Source: Charina bottae
Lineage: Eukaryota > Chordata > Lepidosauria > Squamata > Charinaidae
NCBI GenBank assembly: GCA_023362775.1
Contig: JALMGJ010000015.1
Span: 23,649,001 to 23,713,000 of the forward strand
Length of the DNA stretch: 64,000 nucleotides
Direction of reading: 5' to 3'
Shown in pieces: positions 1 through 11,044 of this stretch. Positions within the stretch are counted from its first letter, which is position 1. Each line of letters starts with the position of its first letter. The notes beneath the pieces are model-generated. The model saw only the letters and a program-made list of their open reading frames with translations, had not been told where the DNA came from and searched no databases. A program made the translations under genes and the position numbers.

Positions 1-870
1 GTTGGGTCCCATGTCCTGTAATAACAAACGTCAACGCAATATTGATTTAACAAGAATTGTGTGCTACTGAGTTAAATACAAAGCACCTGGGAAGAACCAA
101 TCAGCAAGTAGGCTGATGGAGGCATTGCACGTCATGCGTTCTCAACCCAGGCAAAGAGAAGCAATTTGTAGAGCTGATACAGCCTCCTGGCCAAGAGGCA
201 TGACCATTGACGCTATCTACTCCTGTCCTTCCTTCCTGCTTATCCATAACCTAAAGAGAATTTCAAACAAATCAAAGTCACTAACTACAAGTATGTTGAC
301 CTTCAACTGAGAATGGAGGATACCCATTCTTGGAGAAGCTCACAAGAACCAGTCTAAAGTGTACAAAATCCCTTCCATTCTTGGGACACAAATCAAATCA
401 TCGCCAGATCTTGTGAGTAAAGATCAGAGAATGCCATACCAGCATTTTGCCTAGAGGGTGTGCAGACCACAGAACATCAGACAGGCATCCCGTTATTGAT
501 TTCAATCTACATTTTCCACTTTGCTAGGTAACACAATGGCAAGACCATGGGTGCAGCTTAATGAAGGCTTGGTGACCACCTCTCTGGGGCCTGCATGGTC
601 CTCCTCATGCCACTGGTTGACTTTCTGTGACGTCACAGACTACAACCACTGAACCACTGCGAAACTAACAGCAATAGAATAATGCTAACCTGCAACTTCT
701 GCAAGTGAAAAACAAGAAAGCAAAAGCAAAAACAAAATGGATGGAGGAAAAACAAGGGTAGAAACGTTTGATAAGAAAAAACAGTCGTAGAAGCTCCACT
801 GCTGGAGACTTCAGGAACACATCCATGCTTTTTTCTTGACAGCAATAAAAAGTGTTTCTGGTGGGACGTT
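1..870. other. non-coding stretch, no gene seen
   Basis: I see no gene, RNA gene or clear repeat here. The open frames are short and contain no recognisable domain. Base composition is mixed and no long simple repeat is present. Confidence 0.6.
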
Positions 871-879
871 GTTTCGGCT

Positions 880-1130
880 TCCCTGACTCACAGACCTGAG
901 GGTCCTGGAGCCAGCTTAGCCTTCTGAAATCAGCCAAGACTGGCCACGTTCTGTCCCCTGTTGAAAGCAAAGATTCCCTCAAGCTGAGTTCAACCCTCAG
1001 TGAATTCACGAATACGTTCAAATCATTTTCAAGCAATAAGGAGATGGCTTCCCGCTGCCTTCCTCTAGCATTTCCTAGCAGTCTCCCATCCAAGTACTAA
1101 CCAGGCCTGACCCTGCTTAGGTTTCTGAAG
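880..1130 (-). repeat. two 5S rRNA-like SINE fragments
   Basis: Two pieces, about 880-940 and 1074-1128, read on the minus strand like the 3' half of vertebrate 5S rRNA. The second holds 'gtctcccatccaagtacta' followed by 'ccctgcttag', the reverse complement of the 5S box C region and its surroundings. Similar pieces occur at 22.78, 24.68 and 53.5 kb, so this is probably a dispersed 5S-derived SINE (SINE3 class) and not a 5S gene. The 5' half and a terminator are not recognisable. Confidence 0.55.
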
Positions 1131-1139
1131 CTAGTAACC

Positions 1140-1932
1140 AAAGCAGAGGGGAGATGAAGATTGGAAGGAAAGGAGGGAGAGGATGAAATGTTTCCCTCCA
1201 GCATTAAGACAGCGCTAACGAAGCCAGATGCTGAATACTCTACAATGCTGCTCTTAAGGTAAGGGTTAGCAAAGAAGAGAGGCTCCGAAGAGGCAGGGAA
1301 CTTTGAAGACCATGCAGTGCTTGGCTGTTTTTCACAGAACTCTGAATGTGCCTATCCACAAGTATCACCTCACCCTGCTCAGCATTTGCTCCGCTTCCGT
1401 TGTCCTACACTTTTATGGTCCCTCTTTGCAAATCTACAGGTTGCTCTTCCTATTTGGATCACGCCGAGTTCTAAGAGCTTCGTGGGTCCAAGTAGTCCCA
1501 TCTTACGAAAGCCACCATCCTGACCACCAGGGCTTCAGAAACAGCTGAAGCGTTTTCTCACAAGGCGTCCTCCAGAGGCTTCAGGACTGCAACTCACCGG
1601 ATTCCCAGCCAGTAAGAGAATTAAAGGAACTGCCCTTCCCTTACTTGGAGGGTGCTCGCTTCGGGAATGCTGGCGTGGAAATTGAACTTGCAAAAGAACA
1701 AGCAGAGGGAATCGAATGGAGGCCCCAAGGAGAGAAAGCAAGACATGGTTACAGTTAAGTTGGGGGGAGCCTCTTTCCAAGCCAAGAGGGCAACACACTC
1801 TAAACTACAGGATTAACAAAGTGCTGTGAAACCGAAGCACATATTCTTGTCTCTGGAAAGATGCTGACCCTGGTCACCACACGCTGACATTAGTATACAC
1901 ATTCCTATTCCTGACATTATCTGGAGAGGTTG

Positions 1933-1937
<5 letters not shown>
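1140..1937. other. non-coding stretch, nothing identified
   Basis: No gene, RNA or repeat could be recognised between the 5S-like fragment and the (CT)n tract. Confidence 0.55.

Positions 1938-2003
<66 letters not shown>
1938..2003. repeat. (CT)n microsatellite
   Basis: About 33 uninterrupted CT units. The minus-strand frame across it encodes Arg-Glu runs and is not a gene. Confidence 0.97.
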
Positions 2004-2006
<3 letters not shown>

Positions 2007-2477
2007 CCCCCCATCCTCCCCCCTTAGGATGCTCTGCTTTCTCCCTCCGATCCATGGCTTGAGAGGGTAGGGGGGGAAATCCACTTACTGTTTCAAACTG
2101 ACACCCCAATCTTGGTTCACAGTCCTCCGGTGGGCTCAGCGCTCCCCAAGGCCGCCTATCAGAGAACACGTCACCATCTTCTTTCCGCCAGCGACCCACC
2201 CCCACCCCTCGCCTGGGCAACAGGTCCCAGAGTCCCCTGCCTTAAGCCTCGGAGAGGCCTGATGCAAAATTAAACCCTGACATCATCCTGGTAATGGAGA
2301 AGCCCAGCACATGATAATGTCCCCTTATGAAATCAGGCTGCTTGCAAAGGCATGGGCTTGGGGGGGGGGGAGGAAAAGAGGGGGGACTGGCCACCCAGAC
2401 CCCCACCCCTTTTTTCCTGGGAAGGCTGCTGTCTAAGTAGAAAGCGGGATCCTCTTTCTCGCTGGGTGTTGAGCTGT

Positions 2478-2479
<2 letters not shown>

Positions 2480-2523
<44 letters not shown>
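2480..2523. repeat. (AC)n microsatellite
   Basis: About 22 perfect AC units, uninterrupted. Confidence 0.97.
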
Positions 2524-2525
<2 letters not shown>

Positions 2526-2529
2526 AGAT

Positions 2530-3125
2530 TACAACCAGCTCTGGATGAGTCTAGCAGTCTGCCAGGCCAGGGATCTGCCTGACCTCTGCCTGCTGATCCT
2601 CCCCAGGGGAGGGAACTCTGATGCCATTAGAGCTTAGCGGGCACCTTTTGGCCTTCTCTGCAGGAGAGGGGCACAGTGTGCCCTCTGCCCATTAGCCTGA
2701 AGCCCCTCTAATAAGCACACCCCCCCCCAGCCGCCCACTTGCTTTGTTTGCTCGGAGGACCAAGCTGCAGAGCCATTTCTGTCTTTCTCCGAGCTGGCTT
2801 CGGCCTCTCTCCGTCCTCCTTTTCAGGGAGGCAGACGGGTGCTCAGCGGCCCCCTCGGTCAGCCCAAGTGCTCGGCATGCCCCCCCTTGCCCTAGACACT
2901 AGAACCCTTAAACTTTTCTGCCCCTTGGAAGATGTCCCCGTTGAAAGCAAGCCACTGCCAAGACTCACAAAGGAAGGCATGGAGGCTACTAGTAAGCTGA
3001 GAAAAAGCCGGGGGGGGGGGGGAGGTCCAGGGGACCAAAGCATTTTGAAACCTGGATCAGCTCAACATCCATTCTCGTGCAGTGAGCTTTATTCGCCGCC
3101 CAAAGTCTCTTTTGTCACAAAAGGG
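2530..3125. other. GC-rich non-coding stretch
   Basis: Contains short C and G homopolymers, including a G run near 3010-3022, and no supported gene. The frame at 2739-3230 has no recognisable domain and runs into the MITE that follows. Confidence 0.55.
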
Positions 3126-3129
3126 GACA

Positions 3130-3477
3130 GCCCCGGGTTGACGGGGTTACGACGGCCTTGGAAAAAGTGCTTTACGACCTGTACTCACACGACTACTGCA
3201 AAACGTTGCACCACCCCTGCGGTCGCGTGATCGCAATTCGAGCGCTTGGCAGCCAGCTCACATTTACGACCAGTTGCAGCGTCCTGCGGTCACGTGATCT
3301 CGATTTGCAACCTTTTTTTTTTTTGCTGGTTTCCGGCAAAAAAGTCCATTGGGGAAACTGGATTCGCTTAACGACCGTCGTAAAAATGGTTCTAAAATCG
3401 GATCCAGTCACAATTAACAACCACACTTCTTAACCAGTTTTCTGGTCCCTATGTGGTCATTAAGTGAGGACTACCTG
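3130..3477 (-). mobile_element. pogo/Tigger-like MITE, copy 1 (diverged)
   Basis: The right end reads 'gtcattaagtgaggactacctg' and is followed by TA, matching the four better-preserved copies at 14.0, 36.8, 40.1 and 62.3 kb. Internal blocks ('gcggtcacgtgatc', 'attcgcttaacgacc') also match. The left terminal repeat is degraded, so the 5' limit is approximate. Block order places it in the orientation of copies 3 and 5. No transposase is encoded. Confidence 0.75.
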
Positions 3478-3479
3478 TA

Positions 3480-5435
3480 ATCTGAGTTTAGAAGGTGTAT
3501 AGATTCTTTTGGCCATCAAGAGCTCAGATCCATGTCTTCTGCAAAAGGGTCCTCTTCTCGTGGCCCAGCTATGCTACTCACAACATCAGACCACGTGAAC
3601 TGTTAAGGGCACACACCGCCAACCTCTCCTAGGCCCTGGCACTGAACTAAGCAGGTGGATGGCGAAACCTCTTTTGATAGCTCGCAGAATCCCCTCTGAC
3701 CAACATTGCTGAAAACGGAAGACATTTCGAGTTGGGAAACAGAGGAACTGGACCCAAACTAGGCAGAACCACCGAGAAATGCCCATTCCCACGACGTGCA
3801 GCCCTCGACCTCTCCCCGTGTTAAGTGCACCCCCTTGGCCACAGCAAGATTGCTCAACCTTTAACAGCCCTGCAGACAGCAAAGCCCCGTTTTCTCCAAA
3901 CGTCTGATCCTGCAGAAGAAGAATTCAGTGTATCTCGAAAACCTGCTGGCTCCCCCTTGGCGTATTAAAAAATGCCAGGGTATCATCTCTCATCAAACGG
4001 TCGATTTCTTTCTCCACTAACAGTCTCTCCTCCTTTTCTCTGCACTAAGCAGGAAGGGAAGGAACAGGAAGCAAGCAGGCTGACATTCCAGCTCGGATTA
4101 GCTATCAAATAACTTTGCCTTTAAAACCATTCTCTCCCTCTCTCCCCCCCACCCCCGCCCTCTGCAAAGGACCAAAGGCCAGGGGGTTAAAGGTGAAGCC
4201 CTGCAGGGTCAGGAAGTCATCACCCCTGGGGACCTTTGTCCTTTCAGGAAATGGTTAGACAGGTAGAGCGTGCAATGAATAGAGTGACTGGTGATAGATC
4301 AAGATTTACCCGTCTTCCCCCCATCAGAAGGCCAGGCGGCTCTAATTTGGGTGATCTGAACACAGTCCCTCTGTTTCCTGCTCCCATCACACATCACACA
4401 CACACACACACACACACAAACACGCTTCGGATTCAGGGTGGGCAGAACCAAGCAGCCATCCAAGTGACTGCCCAGAGCATGCCATGCCACGCCGAGCACC
4501 CGAGGAATTCATCCATGGGAGAAAAAGCGAAGAGGTCTTAAGGGATGCCGAATACAGCAACTGGCCAAACCTTCCAAACGCCACGTTGAAAAAGGAAGAG
4601 TGGTTAAAACACCAGGCCCCTCTGTATTCTACCCGGAGCTGCAGGAAGAGGGTTGCAATTATTCAGAAATGCATGCCAGGCATGGGCCTTTCTACCCTGC
4701 TAATGAAAGACTTCCAGAAACCGCACCGACACCTGGGCTGCCCCATAACGATTTTCCCCCCAGGAAAATCTGGCAACAGAGAAAACAGCTCCGTGTGCTA
4801 CAGGCAACCCCAGAAACCCAGGAGGGGGCACGGCGCTTCCAAATCCAGCCTGGAGCCCCTGGCCAAAGGCCACACGAGGGGCACCATTTGGCCTCAACCC
4901 CACTGGGCACCAGGCGCCCCCCTCGCCAAGGAAGAGAACTTTCACTCACTCAGGCTCTGAAGCAAAGAGGACCAGGTCTTTGTTCCCAACATGATGGCCG
5001 GCCCTTCGGCTGGGGCACGATTTGATTTGAGCCGGGGCGCCTGGCCACCGGGCTTCCCCCGTCTCCAGCCTTGGCTCTCTTGCGGAGGGCGCCCCTTGAA
5101 GACAGCGGGCCCCTGCCCCGGGGCCACTTCTGCTTAGCCGGGGCAGCCAAGCAGCTGGTCCCGGGGATCCTCACCCCAGGCGGGGAGCCCTCCCAGACTC
5201 AGGGAGAGCCGGGGCCCCATCCGTTGCATTCCCGCTTGCGAGGGTGCCTCTCTCCCCCTTCCCCATGCCCAAGCGGTTTCTCTCTCTCCCCGTGCTCCGG
5301 GGGCCTGTCCGGAGTTGAAAGAGCTTTGCTCTCCCCCCACCCCCAAGCGGCTTGCTTGCTCGCTGCCCCGCCTGCTCCTCCGCCTCCTTGCCTCACACTT
5401 GATAGCAACCTTGTCAAGACTGCTGAGTTGTAGCT
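3480..5435. other. non-coding stretch with a short (CA)n tract
   Basis: Holds a (CA)n tract at about 4394-4418 and otherwise no recognisable gene or repeat. From about 4700 the DNA is GC-rich, which leaves several overlapping frames open by chance. Confidence 0.55.
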
Positions 5436-5439
5436 GACC

Positions 5440-5565
5440 CCTCACCCGCAGCTGCTAATTAAGGTTCCTCCGTGACAGTTCAAGTGCGCTTTGCCTCGAG
5501 TTTGCAGCACCAAAGCTTCTAATTGGAGGAGATTTTTCATTTCTCAATAGCTCTGGATTCCTCCT
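5440..5565. promoter_or_regulatory. possible conserved non-coding element
   Basis: An AT-richer islet inside GC-rich DNA with two 'ctaatt' homeodomain-type cores ('gctgctaattaagg', 'cttctaattggagg') about 60 bp apart, a 'cagctg' E-box and no repeat signature. Calling it regulatory is inference from composition and motif clustering only. Confidence 0.25.
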
Positions 5566-5569
5566 TCTC

Positions 5570-7110
5570 TCGCCTGCCCGCTCGCCCACCCTCCCTCCCC
5601 TTTTTCATGGCTGTTCCAGGGCCCGGGCAAACATGGCATTTCCTCTTTGTCTTTGCCTCTTTGCAAACATGGCATTGCCTCTTTGTCTTCACCTCTGGGA
5701 AAGAGAGGGGCGAAAGGAAGGTGGGACGCGGGGAAGGAAATGGGGGTCCGCACGCCGGGCGTGAAAAGAAGGAATGGGGAAGAGAGAAAGGGCCCCCAAA
5801 CTTTTGATGCTCTCATTAGGGCCCAAATTCCTAAGATTTTGGAGGGTCTCAAATTAACCACGCAGTCCCTGTCCAGAAATTCCATCTAGATTATCAAGCT
5901 GAGCAATGCACACAGGAGGACAGTCTTTTAAAACGTCCTAAAGTCTGGAAGCTCCCGACAGTGACTACATCGCCTTTCGTTCATCCTTGGATCACTTTTC
6001 TGCACAAACGTGTGACCAGCAGCTTTTGCCCTTACACCACCAACCCGTCCCTGACTACGTGCGGGATGCAGATTCTAGGACAAAGCATGGCATCACCATC
6101 ATCATCATCATCTCCCAAACGCGTGTCTCTTTCTTCACTCCATACTTGCTTCAAAGATTTTTTTTTCTAAAGTGTGTTCCAAACCTACGGGAACAAAGGT
6201 CCCAGGATTAAGACGAGGTACTCTTCTGCACATTAAAAAAAACTAAAAACTGGATTTTCTTAAGATGCACTGAAGAAAATTGTGACTCCAATCATATGCT
6301 GAGTGCTTTCCTTTTTCTGAAGGGCCACATAGGGTGGGAATGGGTTTCAGGAACCTGTGAGCCCTCTGCTGAACCCTGTTCTTTCACTTAAAATATAGGG
6401 TGATATTTGAAAAATGCAGTCCTCTAAGATACAAACTGAAGGTATTGCCCTTCCTGTGCTTTTTTAAAAGTGTTTTTCGCTGTCTTTCTGCTTTTTTATA
6501 CCCATACTTTCAGCGCTGGTTTATCAAGCCAACCTCGAACGCCATTGTCCCCCACCTGGAGTCCTTCAGAAGTGCTGAGGACAAAGCTTCCAAAACATCC
6601 AACCCTCTAAGGCCAAGGGGATTCTGGGGACTGGATGCTAGCTTGGAATTCTGGGAGCTATAGCCCTAATAAATCTGAAAGAACTAAGTTAGACAAGGCT
6701 CTACTCTTTTTACCCTTCTTTAGCCAGGACAGGCATCGAAACCAAGGAAGAGACTAGAAAGAACTGTAGAGAAACATCTTCCTAATTGGCAAGAATGGCA
6801 ACCCCAAGAAGAAGTCCAATTCTGGTGAACTTCTGAACTGAACTGAAGAGGAACTTCTGACACTTCTCTTCTACGGAAGAGTGGTATGGGACTAGGAGGA
6901 CATCTGAAAAAAACAGATGAGCTCTAGACTAAACGTTAGCTAGGAAGAGAAATGCAACTTGACACAGTTGGGTGGACAATCCAAGAGAGAGATTCTCTCC
7001 CCTCCTAAGTGACCTTCATTCCCTTTATCTTCCTGCCCATTGTTCTCATTTTGGCACCAAGTTTGGGCCTGTCCAACTGCTCACGATCCATGGCTCAGCC
7101 TTCCTCAGCC
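5570..7110. other. non-coding stretch, nothing identified
   Basis: No gene, RNA gene or full repeat recognised. A diverged 'ggaattctgggagctata' motif near 6645 may be a remnant of the palindromic hAT MITE family. Confidence 0.5.
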
Positions 7111-7114
7111 GGGT

Positions 7115-7215
7115 GCCTGTCCAACAAGTGGGCTCATCTCCCAGAATGTCTCCACCAGCATGGCCATTGCGGGAATTCTGAGAGTTGAAGTTCACACAGC
7201 GGAGGAGTGTCCCGC
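7115..7215. mobile_element. diverged palindromic hAT-type MITE fragment
   Basis: Contains 'ctcccagaatgtct' and then 'gggaattctgagagttgaag' in inverted arrangement around 'accagcatggcc'. This is the core layout of the intact palindromic copies at 16.86, 46.45 and 57.35 kb. The outer arms are not recognisable. Confidence 0.5.
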
Positions 7216-7571
7216 TTGGGGAAGGTAGACCTTTAAAGATTTGGGTTCCTAAGTTCGCCTTCAGGCACTCTCTCACAGAGCTAAGTCACCCCAGAGCAAA
7301 TGGGGAGAAGATTATTTCAGAACAATGAATTTTGGATCAGTTCTACTGAGTGCAGGGTAGCATTCCTGCACTTTTTAGTTAGAAAGGCTGCGTGTAAATC
7401 TCTCACCTGACACTGCCGTCTCCTTGCCTTCCCACATCCCTGTTCCATCACAAGGCAAGCGGGTAGCAGGAAACCCTTCCACGCAACCTTTTCAGAACTG
7501 GTGCATTAAGGGGAAGTCCTGCTCTTTAGAAGTCACTGAAGAATGTCTTTCTCTCTCTTTTGGCCCGGCAG

Positions 7572-7691
7572 TCTTTGGAGAAATCAGCCGTCCCGTTTGC
7601 CCGCAAATTTGGTGGGGAGTTTCGAAATGCCGCTGCAGTTCAACTTCAAACTGCCATTTGCACAATGGTTGCGAAGCAGAACAAGACCCAG
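7572..7691 (+). other. possible 120-bp internal exon (unverified)
   Basis: A pyrimidine-rich tract ('tctttctctctctttt') is followed by 'ggcccggcag', then a 120-bp open segment ending 'acccag' directly before 'gttaag', a plausible donor. The segment is 40 codons in phase 0 at both ends (SLEKSAVPFARKF... to ...VAKQNKTQ). I recognise no protein family and see no neighbouring exons. A second frame is also open across the segment, which weakens the case. This is a candidate only. Confidence 0.2.
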
Positions 7692-7699
7692 GTTAAGAG

Positions 7700-8300
7700 T
7701 TCAACAAAGCAAGAGCGAATAACCATGCCGTTCCCCTGGGGGCTCCATCTCTCCTCTGTTTCTGGCCAGAACCTGACAGATCTAGCGGGATCAGAGATGT
7801 TTTATCAGGGAGAGGATGGGGAGAAAGAGGGAGAGAGATAGGGAGAGCCACTGCGCTGACCCCATAATCTGTCTGAGGTGAAAGAGAAGAAGGCTTGTCT
7901 CATCCTCTGGAGTCAGAGGTCAGGAAGGGCAGCCACTTCTCCTCCAACGCGGCCACATTCCTGGGATTCATGCCTGGCCAAGCAGCTGCTGTCAAAGGCT
8001 CGGCCCCTCTTCTCACCCTGGAGGGGACAATGGAGCAGGTGGTGCATGTGGTTCGGGGAAGAGGCTGCCCCGGAAACACATGGGCCCGTCTGCACACGCA
8101 CCCAACAGAGAAACACGTCTGGAGAAGTCAACTCTCCTACAAAAGTTTATCCCCAAACAGATCTTCCAAAAACCACAGCAAAAGCATCTCAAGGTTCCTC
8201 ACTGTTTAAAAATGTGTGATGTCAGATGGAGGACCCACAAGGAATCACTCGCACATCCTGGTGTCCAAGCCAGATATAGCCTGGGGATCTCTTCCCTGCA
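7700..8300. other. non-coding stretch, nothing identified
   Basis: No recognisable gene or repeat before the large tetranucleotide array. Confidence 0.5.
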
Positions 8301-8308
8301 GTAAATCT

Positions 8309-8617
8309 CCATCCATCCACCCATCATCCATCCATCCATCCACCCATCATCCATCCATCCACCCATCCATCCATCCATCCATCCACCCATCATCCATCCA
8401 TCCATCCATCCATCCACCCATCATCCATCCACCCATCATCCATCCATCCATCCATCCACCCATCATCCACCCACCCACCCACCCACCCACCCACCCATCC
8501 ATCCACCCACCCACCCATCCATCCACCCACCCACCCACCCATCCATCCATCCACCCACCCACCCACCCATCATCCATCCACCCACCCACCCACCCACCCA
8601 TCCATCCATCCACCCAT
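8309..8617. repeat. (CATC)n/(CACC)n tetranucleotide array
   Basis: About 300 bp of imperfect CCATCCAT and CCACCCAC units in alternating blocks, with occasional 'catcat' phase breaks. Both strands stay open (Ile-His-Pro on one, Met-Asp-Gly-Trp on the other), which is purely a product of the repeat. Confidence 0.96.
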
Positions 8618-8619
8618 TA

Positions 8620-10835
8620 TGGCTGCCCAACTCACACAGTGACTTTTTATGTCAAAGCCTCACCTACTCTAGGATGTAAAGCAGGCATCTTTGGGAGAAC
8701 ATCAGAAGGCTGAGACGGTGTTGTAAGCACTCTCACCAAATGGCCACCCGGGCCATCTCCATTCATTATCTAACAGCCATGGGGAACGAAGACCCTTAAA
8801 AACATGGATTGAGGGGGATGCCGTCTGTCCCCGCTTCTAGTCCCAATCCAAGGTGGGCACACTTTCAAACTAAGTCCTGGGCTTATAGCTGTCCACCATT
8901 TCCATTTCTCAAGAAAACTTTGGAGGCCCATTTGGGATCTAGAGGTATTCTTGGAAATGCAGAGAAATGCTGGAATCTGGGCACTGCTCTACAGCGTATG
9001 AGCATTAAAATCTACCTACCTACCTATCTATCTGGCTTGGTGGGGCAGAAGGTGTAGTGGGCAACAAAGGAGGGGTCTATGAGCACACTGGTGCCCTGGG
9101 TACCACACTGAGAAACCCAGAAGAAAAGCCATTTACAGGCAGCACCTCAATTAGAGCATGAAGTTAAAATGCCCAGGATGTGGCAACTGGTGTATGAGAC
9201 TCCAGTCCTTTTAAAAATGCTGAATGCGATATTCCATATCCTCTCCTGGACCCCTGCCGCTATCCTTTGGCCATGCTTTCAAGCTTTTAAATGCTACTGA
9301 AAATAAAATTTAAAAAAAAAACAGGAAAGGGCATTGCAGGCCTCAGGGAAGACTGCTCTCTTGCAAGTGCTGTAGACATATGGCTTAAACTTGCCCCCCC
9401 CCCAGTGTCTCATCTTTGGGGTTACATCAGCCCCACAGGGAGACATGGAGCATCAAATGGGCTTTAATTCAGTGTGTGTGCAGCAAAAAAGCACTGTACT
9501 GTAACCAATTCTATATTCTGAACTCCACTTCTCTTTTCAGCCTCATGGAATCATTAATTCACTTAAGTATCTCCCTTTCCGGAAAAGGAACAATTTCGAT
9601 GGGCAACATTAACGTTTTCCCCCCTGCAGATTTTGTGATAGCCCCTCTGTACGTTCACGTTTCTGATCAAGGTCTAGGGAAGCACCACTCTCATCTTTCT
9701 TAAGACATCAAAGTCATCTTTCAAGGCGGAGGGGAGGGTTCCAAAGGGAGGAAAAACTTTAAAATCCTGCAAAAGGCGCCTTGTGAATCAGGGCCACGTA
9801 GTTTCGAGCAGCGCATGCAGAGACTGTGCAAGAAATCTGGAGATCCTCTTCCAGCAGGCTGGCACCTCCTTGCACAGATACAGGGCACTTATGGCCGCTC
9901 CTCTTACTCCTCTCCATCCATTGGTCCAAAACGGTTCTGCTGCCCCTTACCCAGCACATCTGCCAAAAAAATGCTGATGGGTTCAGAGAAATCCCACGAC
10001 CCTGACACACCAACATGCACACGCTCAGAGCCAAGTGCAAAGCAGCTCCTGCTTATGATTGTTTTTTAAGTGACAAAAACAAACCCTGCTCTGCCCCTGG
10101 GGCGCCAGTTCATCAGGAGGAATTCATGGGACCTGCACGAGATGCTCTGACCAATCCAAAGGGGGTCAGGAGACGGGGATCCCTCACCAGCCTTCTCACT
10201 TGAAACACCACCAAAGTCACTGGACCAGAGACGGCTCAGGGCCAGAGTTTCGTTCCCACAGCCTCCCGGGTGGTAGGACTGCTCCTGAAGAATGGAAGTT
10301 TGGCAAGTGAGAATACATGCTGAGTGTCAGCAGTGCAAAGGGTAAAATCAAAAGGGTTGCAAGGTCCTGCCTGCTTCCATCAGATAAGATGGGGTGCAGC
10401 TCAATGGGGGGGGGGGGAGAAATAACGACTGCACCGGGTCCTTTCGTCATCTTAAACTGCTGCTCCCCAAATCAAATATCTTCATTCCACATCCTGGAAC
10501 AGATGTAGTCACTTTTTAGAGTGCCCTGCACTGCCTTTCATCTCTGCAACCCCCACCCTTGTTTCATATGTGTGCGTGTTATTATTATTTTTTTTGGGGG
10601 GGGGAGCCTTTTGCTGCTGTAGAGCACTAGAGAGATGCCTGAATGCTAATTCCAGCTCTTAGCAACCTCTTGAGAAATGGAATTTAAACAGCTCCTCCTC
10701 TTGTCTGCAGGGCAGGAAAGGTGGGGTGGGGGTGGTACATAAGATTAGATACATGGGGCACACCACAAAAGGTGGCAGGTAGATGGACCTCTGGCATGGT
10801 CCAATGGGGGGGAAGAGAGAGGATGAATTAAGATC
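8620..10835. other. non-coding stretch with homopolymer tracts
   Basis: Holds small (CTAC)/(CTAT) units near 9010-9032, an A run near 9312, a G run near 10407 and T and G runs near 10590-10602. No supported gene. Confidence 0.5.
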
Positions 10836-10839
10836 GCAT

Positions 10840-11040
10840 TTTAATGGACCATTTGTGGGGAATTTCTGTTACTCCTGAATGTCTGTCCAATATTACAGTA
10901 TTTTACATCAATTTCCTAATGAACCTATTATACAAATCATGCAAATTGCTGCAGATGTTGTAAACCTAAATGTAATGGCTTCACCTGGATTGCTTTGGAT
11001 GCAATCCACTTGGCCATTGTTTTCACAAATGTAAAGGCAG
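10840..11040. promoter_or_regulatory. possible conserved non-coding element
   Basis: An AT-rich islet with 'atttcctaatgaacc', an octamer-like 'atgcaaat' ('aatcatgcaaattgc') and 'ttttaatgg', with no simple repeat and no MITE ends. It resembles developmental enhancer-type conserved sequence, but conservation cannot be judged from one genome. Confidence 0.28.
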
Positions 11041-11044
11041 TAAT

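Noticed and set aside
1076..1130. 5S rRNA gene
   Set aside because: Only the 3' half is present and it is diverged, with no T-run terminator, so it is a SINE or pseudogene fragment.
8216..8713. 165- and 88-codon frames with Ile-His-Pro and Met-Asp-Gly-Trp repeats
   Set aside because: Pure translation of a CATC/CACC tetranucleotide array, open on both strands.
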